DNA from: an uncultured Lachnospiraceae bacterium
GTDB taxonomy: Bacteria; Bacillota; Clostridia; Lachnospirales; Lachnospiraceae
Direction of reading: 5' to 3'
NCBI GenBank assembly: GCA_910584965.1
Contig: CAJUDZ010000018.1
Coordinates: 1 to 64,000, forward strand
DNA: 64,000 nt
Position numbers and translations under genes: made by a program. The notes under the pieces were generated by a model. The model saw only the letters and a program-made list of their open reading frames with translations, was not told the origin of the DNA and did no database searches. Below, one piece after another: positions 59,300 through 64,000 of this stretch; the first letter of the stretch is position 1, and each line of letters starts with the position of its first letter.

Positions 59300-60316
59300 A
59301 TGGCAATTTTAGTGACAGGAGGAGCAGGGTATATCGGCTCCCATACGGTAGTGGAGTTACAGAATGCGGGCTATGATGTCGTTGTCGTGGATAATTTATC
59401 CAATTCCAGCGAGAAATCGCTGCAGCGGGTGGAAAAGATTACGGGAAAACCCGTGAAATTTTACCGTGCGGATATTCTGGACAGGGCGGCGTTAGAAGAC
59501 GTGTTCAGTAAAGAGCAGATTGATTCCTGCATTCATTTTGCGGGGTTAAAGGCAGTCGGCGAGTCCGTGGCGAAGCCCTGGGAATATTACGAGAACAATA
59601 TTGCCGGCACGCTGACTCTGGTGGATGTGATGAGAAAACACAATGTGAAAAATATTATTTTCTCCTCTTCCGCGACGGTATACGGCGATCCGGCGGTGAT
59701 TCCGATTACGGAAGAATGTCCGAAGGGACAGTGCACGAATCCTTACGGCTGGACCAAATCCATGCTGGAGCAGATTCTTTCCGACATCCAGAAGGCGGAT
59801 CCGGAATGGAACGTAATTCTGCTTCGTTATTTCAATCCGATCGGCGCGCACAAGAGCGGAACGATCGGGGAGAATCCAAACGGCATTCCGAACAATCTGA
59901 TGCCTTACATTACACAGGTGGCGGTTGGCAAACTGAAAGAGCTCGGTGTATTCGGCAACGATTATGATACGCCGGACGGCACGGGCGTGCGCGATTACAT
60001 CCATGTTGTAGATCTGGCGGTGGGCCATGTAAAGGCATTAAAAAAGATCGAAGAAAAAGCGGGCCTTTGCATTTATAATCTGGGCACGGGAACCGGGTAC
60101 AGCGTGCTGGATATCGTGAAGAATTTCGAGGAAGCGACAGGCGTCAAAATCCCTTACGTTATCAAAGACAGACGTCCCGGCGATATCGCGTCCTGTTATT
60201 CCAACGCGCAGAAGGCAAAAGACGAGCTTGGCTGGGAAGCGCAGTACGGCATCAAAGAAATGTGCGCCGATTCCTGGAGATGGCAGAGCAATAACCCGAA
60301 CGGGTATGAAGACTAG
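59300..60316 (+). CDS. galE: UDP-glucose 4-epimerase
   Basis: A 338-residue NAD-dependent epimerase interconverting UDP-glucose and UDP-galactose (possibly also the N-acetyl forms). NAD motif 'VTGGAGYIGSHTVVEL', catalytic Ser in 'IIFSSSATVYGDP', Tyr/Lys in 'NPYGWTKSMLEQIL', and the substrate segment 'LRYFNPIGAHKSGTIGE' are all present. Normal length. Strong AAGGAGG ribosome site. Confidence 0.97.
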   Translation: MAILVTGGAGYIGSHTVVELQNAGYDVVVVDNLSNSSEKSLQRVEKITGKPVKFYRADILDRAALEDVFSKEQIDSCIHFAGLKAVGESVAKPWEYYENNIAGTLTLVDVMRKHNVKNIIFSSSATVYGDPAVIPITEECPKGQCTNPYGWTKSMLEQILSDIQKADPEWNVILLRYFNPIGAHKSGTIGENPNGIPNNLMPYITQVAVGKLKELGVFGNDYDTPDGTGVRDYIHVVDLAVGHVKALKKIEEKAGLCIYNLGTGTGYSVLDIVKNFEEATGVKIPYVIKDRRPGDIASCYSNAQKAKDELGWEAQYGIKEMCADSWRWQSNNPNGYED

Positions 60317-60332
60317 CGTGAAGAGAAGTTCT

Positions 60333-60358
60333 AAGGTTCCGTGTTGCGGAACCTTTTT
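60333..60358 (+). terminator. Terminator after galE
   Basis: AAGGTTCCG / CGGAACCTT stem with a 5-nt loop and a T-run. Confidence 0.88.
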
Positions 60359-60562
60359 CACGTCAGAGAATATTTTATGATTGAATCAGCAGGCCAGTGA
60401 CAGTTTCCGCTGCCGGCCAGGATGTATCTTGTTCATGAATATACATTCCGGCTCCACAGCATAAGTCATATGGCCTTTTTTTCTGATTGTAACCAGAATG
60501 TAACCCGCACCGTCTATCATCAGAAAAGAACCGGACAATGTGAGAAAGGCATGGTATATATT

Positions 60563-61258
60563 ATGGAAATATTAAAGACGGTAAATCTGAAGAAATATTA
60601 CGGAAACGGAGAAAATCTGGTAAAGGCCGTGGACGGCATCAGTTTTTCCATTGAAAAAGGCAGCTTTACAGCGATTGTCGGAACATCGGGGAGCGGGAAG
60701 ACGACTCTGTTAAATCTGATCGGCGGGCTGGATTATGCGGACGGCGGAGAGGTGATTGTGGACGGTCATTCGATTCTGAAGATGAAGGAGGAAGAACTGA
60801 CCATTTTCCGCCGGCGAAACGTCGGATTTATTTTTCAGAATTATAATCTTGTTTCAGTACAGAATGTTTATAAAAACATCGTTCTGCCGATCCGGCTGGA
60901 CGGGAATAAACCGGATAAAAAGTACATCGATCATATCTGCGATGTGCTTGGCATCGAAGGAAAGATGGACAGATACCCGAATCAGCTTTCAGGCGGGCAG
61001 CAGCAGAGGGTGGCGATTGCCAGAGCGCTTGCGGCGAAGCCTGCGGTACTGCTTGCAGACGAACCGACCGGGAATCTGGATTCCAGTACGAGTGCGGAAG
61101 TCATCGGTTTGTTAAAAATGACGGGAAAAGAATTTCATCAGACGATCGTCATGATTACGCATAACGAAGCGATTGCCCAGCTTGCGGACCGGGTGATTCA
61201 TCTGGAAGACGGTAAGATTGTCGCAGACAAAGCCGGAGAAGGGAGGCAGGCGGAATGA
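60563..61258 (+). CDS. ABC transporter ATPase, MacB/LolD type
   Basis: A 231-residue ATPase: Walker A GTSGSGKTT, Q-loop 'FIFQNYNLV', signature LSGGQQQR, Walker B 'VLLADEPTGNLD' and switch His in 'IVMITHNEAI'. It powers the FtsX-type permease that follows, with which it overlaps (ATGA). ATG 60563 matches the usual family start; ATG 60551 has the ribosome site GAGAAAGG too close. Likely roles are export or sensing of antimicrobial peptides. Confidence 0.95.
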   Translation: MEILKTVNLKKYYGNGENLVKAVDGISFSIEKGSFTAIVGTSGSGKTTLLNLIGGLDYADGGEVIVDGHSILKMKEEELTIFRRRNVGFIFQNYNLVSVQNVYKNIVLPIRLDGNKPDKKYIDHICDVLGIEGKMDRYPNQLSGGQQQRVAIARALAAKPAVLLADEPTGNLDSSTSAEVIGLLKMTGKEFHQTIVMITHNEAIAQLADRVIHLEDGKIVADKAGEGRQAE

Positions 61259-63819
61259 ATATCATGTTTCGAAATTCCAACAGGGGACTGGAAAAAGAAC
61301 TGGCGGTGGATGACTACAGATCCCATCCGGTCAGAAACAGGATGGCCATACTCGCGGTAGCGCTGACTTCTATTTTGATCTGCGTCGTTTTTACGGCCGG
61401 ATTCGGATTTGTCGGGGCCCTGAGCCTGTCTTTCGGTGCGTCGCCGGGGCCCGGAGCGGATAGCTGCTGCATCTATGGGGATGAGGAAATTCTGCAGCGG
61501 GCGAAGGAACTGCCCCAGGTGGAGTGGGCGGCCTATGTAAGAAGATGCAGTACGACGTACCTTCATAACAAAGAATTTTCCGGATTGGATGTACGTCTGC
61601 TCGCTGCCGACGACGTACATTATGAAAAAAATATGATAGAGCTGACTGCCGGGGAATATCCGCAGAAGGCGGACGAAATTCTTGTGTCGGATACGATGTC
61701 AAAACGTCTTGGACTGGAAGAGAAAATCGGGGCGGTATATACGCTGGTGGTCGTCATACAGGGAGACGGCGAAGAAATCGAACAGGAAATTCCCATGACG
61801 GTGTGCGGTTATTACAGGAATCCGCTGGGGAATGTCAGCAGCATCTATGAAGAAATCTACACGGGGGAAGCATTTATTCCGACTTATAATCCGCTGCTGT
61901 TAAAAGGCTATGATACGATCTATGTCAAGCTGAACAATCTGAATTTCTGGAGGCTTGGGCATGACAGAGAGGAAAAACTGGAGGAAGTCAATGCGCTTGC
62001 CGGCGGGAACGGAAACGGATACAAAATGAGCAATATGAGCGGCGGCGTTTTGGCGCTGATCTTCCTGATCGTTTTCATGATTATGTTCTGCGGATATATT
62101 TTCATCTATAATGTATTTGATATTTCCATCGTCAATGATATCCGGTTTTATGGAGAACTGAAGACGATCGGCATGACGGCCGGACAGCTGAAGAGGATGC
62201 TTTTTTATCAGATGAACCGGATTTCTCTGTGGGGAATCGGAATCGGAAGTCTGACCGGGTATGTCATCGGCTGGTTTGCTTCCCGGAAAATCGTTGCGGG
62301 ATTTGCCGAAGGAATTGCGATGTATTACCGGCCGGCGGGGCCGCTTGAAACTTTTGCCCTGAGCGCGGCTTTCGCGTGGCTTACCGTCTATATCAGCACG
62401 AAGCGGCCTTTTCGGAAAGCATGTGCCATCTCTCCCGTGGAAGCGGCAAGATATCGCGGAAAACAGAAAAAAGGTTTCTTCTCCGTACTTTCCTTCGGCA
62501 TCAGCGGGATATTGTTTTTGTTAGTCTATACCATATCGGCGGGCTATCAGGTGGATGTGATGATGGACCGGTATAATGAAACGGATTTCCGCATCAGACA
62601 TAAGGGAGGTATGTGGGAACAGGAAGAAGCTTATCAGCCGATCAGCCGGAATCTGATTGCGGCGCTGGAATCGCTTGATTTTACGGAGAATTTCGGACTG
62701 GTATATCAGGCGAGAACGAAACCGGATTTCTATTTGTGGAACGGTGCATACCGATATGAAAGTTCCAAAGGGGAAATCGGCAGGGAGGGAGAACTTGCGG
62801 AAGATATGCGTGCTTTTGATGCGCATTTTAAGGAGATGGCCGGCGATACGGATTGGTTTCCGGAAAATGAAAGAGGGAATTATAAAGTCCGGGTACTCGG
62901 TATATCTCCCGAATATCTGGCCAGGGATGAAAAATATATGGGTGTGCTGGAGGGCTCTCTGGATGCGGAGAAATTTGCCGAAGGCGGCTATATGATATAT
63001 AAACGTCTTATGCTGACGGGAAAAGAACAGACGCTTATGCTGACGGAAGGCATGGAAAGCCGGGTACATGCCGGAGATCAGGTCACCGTACAGTTTTACG
63101 ATGATGCGGCACAGCGTTATGTGGAGAGAACTTATACGGTGATGGCAATCGTGGTTAATGATAATATGTTCGCAACGCCGAATACAACAAATGGCAATAT
63201 TATTATCAGCGATGAAGAATTCTGCAGCATTTATTCCGACCATGAAAATCTCATAAACAGTATTTGTTTCGATTCCGCGCAAAAATTTGACAGTGAAAGT
63301 CTGGAAAACGGAAAAGAGCAGTATGAGACGGTAGAGAAAATTTTGGAGAATGACGGCAATCTGCAGCTTATGTTGGAGGCAAAATATCAGTCCGGCGCAG
63401 AATTTATCGAGAATAAGAAGATGATTACGGTATTCGGTATGTTTCTGGCGGCGATTGTCGGACTGATCGGCATTGCCAATCTGGTCAATACGGTTACGAC
63501 GGATGTGATGGCAAGAAAGCTGGAATATGCCGCAATGCAGTCCATCGGCATGACGGGAAAGCAGATGGAAAAAGATATTTTTGTAAAATATGCCCGTTAT
63601 ATTATGACATCGGTGGGGATTGCCGCGGTATTTGGTTCGGCTGTCACGTATCGGGCCGCGGCCAATCCGACCTTTACGGGATTTTCACTTCCGGCATTCG
63701 TACAGGCGTTTATACTTTTTCTTGTTTTTTCCGTACTGCTCTGTGCGGCGATGGCGCGGGTTCTGACGAAAGTCATGAACAGGAAGTCGGTGGTGGAAAG
63801 GCTGCGGGAAGCGGCATGA
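61255..63819 (+). CDS. FtsX-like ABC permease
   Basis: An 854-residue permease with two FtsX units: TM1 (about 30-55), a large extracellular domain, a three-helix FtsX block (about 265-395), a further helix and second extracellular domain, and a C-terminal three-helix block (about 720-840, 'IENKKMITVFGMFLAAIVGLIGIANLVNTV' and 'MQSIGMTGKQMEKDI'). This ten-helix plan is that of large peptide-antibiotic or lipoprotein ABC permeases in Firmicutes. Its ATG overlaps the ATPase stop. A response regulator follows 60 bp later, as in antibiotic-sensing modules. Confidence 0.93.
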   Translation: MNIMFRNSNRGLEKELAVDDYRSHPVRNRMAILAVALTSILICVVFTAGFGFVGALSLSFGASPGPGADSCCIYGDEEILQRAKELPQVEWAAYVRRCSTTYLHNKEFSGLDVRLLAADDVHYEKNMIELTAGEYPQKADEILVSDTMSKRLGLEEKIGAVYTLVVVIQGDGEEIEQEIPMTVCGYYRNPLGNVSSIYEEIYTGEAFIPTYNPLLLKGYDTIYVKLNNLNFWRLGHDREEKLEEVNALAGGNGNGYKMSNMSGGVLALIFLIVFMIMFCGYIFIYNVFDISIVNDIRFYGELKTIGMTAGQLKRMLFYQMNRISLWGIGIGSLTGYVIGWFASRKIVAGFAEGIAMYYRPAGPLETFALSAAFAWLTVYISTKRPFRKACAISPVEAARYRGKQKKGFFSVLSFGISGILFLLVYTISAGYQVDVMMDRYNETDFRIRHKGGMWEQEEAYQPISRNLIAALESLDFTENFGLVYQARTKPDFYLWNGAYRYESSKGEIGREGELAEDMRAFDAHFKEMAGDTDWFPENERGNYKVRVLGISPEYLARDEKYMGVLEGSLDAEKFAEGGYMIYKRLMLTGKEQTLMLTEGMESRVHAGDQVTVQFYDDAAQRYVERTYTVMAIVVNDNMFATPNTTNGNIIISDEEFCSIYSDHENLINSICFDSAQKFDSESLENGKEQYETVEKILENDGNLQLMLEAKYQSGAEFIENKKMITVFGMFLAAIVGLIGIANLVNTVTTDVMARKLEYAAMQSIGMTGKQMEKDIFVKYARYIMTSVGIAAVFGSAVTYRAAANPTFTGFSLPAFVQAFILFLVFSVLLCAAMARVLTKVMNRKSVVERLREAA

Positions 63820-63878
63820 GAAAAAGGAATCCCGGTATGTGGTAAGACGCCGTATGGGCAGTATGATGGAGGAAGCGC

Positions 63879-64000
63879 ATGAAACAACATGTTCTGATTA
63901 TAGAAGACGACCGGACGTTAAATGCCGGCATCTCTTTTGCACTGGAAAAAGAAGGCTATGCAGTTCACAGCGCGCACAGCCTTCAGGAGGCGGAAAAATG
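63879..64000 (+). CDS. Response regulator, N-terminus only (cut by window edge)
   Basis: The first 40 codons: MKQHVLIIEDDRTLNAGISF then ALEKEGYAVHSAHSLQEAEK. The acidic triad start (IIEDD) marks a receiver domain, and the wording is that of OmpR-family regulators. GGAGG at 63868-63872. Placed after the ATPase/permease pair, it probably forms a BceRS-like sensing module with them and a kinase outside the window. Confidence 0.9.
   Translation, partial: MKQHVLIIEDDRTLNAGISFALEKEGYAVHSAHSLQEAEK

Noticed and set aside
1..64000. rRNA, tRNA, transposase or integrase genes
   Set aside because: Looked for their usual signatures (CCA-ended cloverleafs, rRNA cores, DDE or tyrosine recombinase motifs) and found none by eye; a tRNAscan or IS search would settle it.

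Overview
The window looks like chromosomal DNA from a motile, anaerobic Clostridia, most likely a Lachnospiraceae member. This rests on moderate GC, strong AGGAGG-type ribosome sites, many two-component systems, YesMN/LplABC-type sugar uptake, a flavodiiron protein, FeoB with its Cys-rich partner, and chemoreceptors with a flagellin-like protein. I see no rRNA, tRNA, CRISPR array, integrase, transposase or phage gene. Both ends cut through response-regulator genes.

Layout. 1-5.4 kb: a cut response regulator, a decayed DUF4340 fragment, then a ferrous-iron locus (feoA, feoA, feoB, Cys-rich membrane protein) facing a DtxR-family regulator. Five copies of GTTAG-N6-CTAAY mark the iron promoters and a block of small ORFs. 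5.6-8.5 kb: a chemoreceptor and an orphan sugar-binding lipoprotein, minus strand. 8.8-15 kb: a small kinase, a serine hydrolase and a cluster of five XRE regulators, two of them tandem duplicates that share an upstream block, then an AAA ATPase. 15.2-22.4 kb: recQ, a soluble PocR-domain chemoreceptor, a minimal flagellin-like protein, a MATE exporter, an XRE membrane protein and an acyltransferase.

22.5-37.3 kb is one co-directional block: a YesM/YesN-type two-component system, two alpha/beta-fold esterases, a Nif3-like protein, a binding lipoprotein with two permeases and no ATPase, a DUF3237 protein, two SGNH hydrolases and an Old-Yellow-Enzyme/enoate reductase. There is no glycoside hydrolase. 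I infer uptake and de-esterification of an acylated compound, with reduction of an unsaturated product. A 0.7-kb gap after it holds a strong promoter and terminator bounding an unexplained ~300-nt transcript.

38-43 kb: a MutS2-like protein without Smr, a frameshifted serine hydrolase, a TfoX C-terminal protein, a DUF2383-like helical protein and a radical SAM protein. 43-53.5 kb is the most striking part: a four-gene envelope-sensing operon (exported protein, OmpR-type regulator, histidine kinase, membrane-anchored protein), then a fused amidase/polysaccharide deacetylase, and further on a VIT/vWA surface protein with a SEP-type C-terminal sorting signal beside its probable exosortase. The fusion gene and the VIT gene are each preceded by a run of TGATGC boxes repeated exactly every 11 bp (six and eight boxes), the geometry of OmpR/PhoB-family operators. 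I infer one envelope regulon. A TetR-CPBP protease pair lies between them.

53.8-64 kb: flavodiiron protein, MATE exporter, DUF4422 glycosyltransferase, UTP-sugar uridylyltransferase, galE, and a MacB-like ABC pair followed by a cut response regulator. A dispersed palindrome family (core near CCCTCAGTGRAYAAGGG) occurs at five places.
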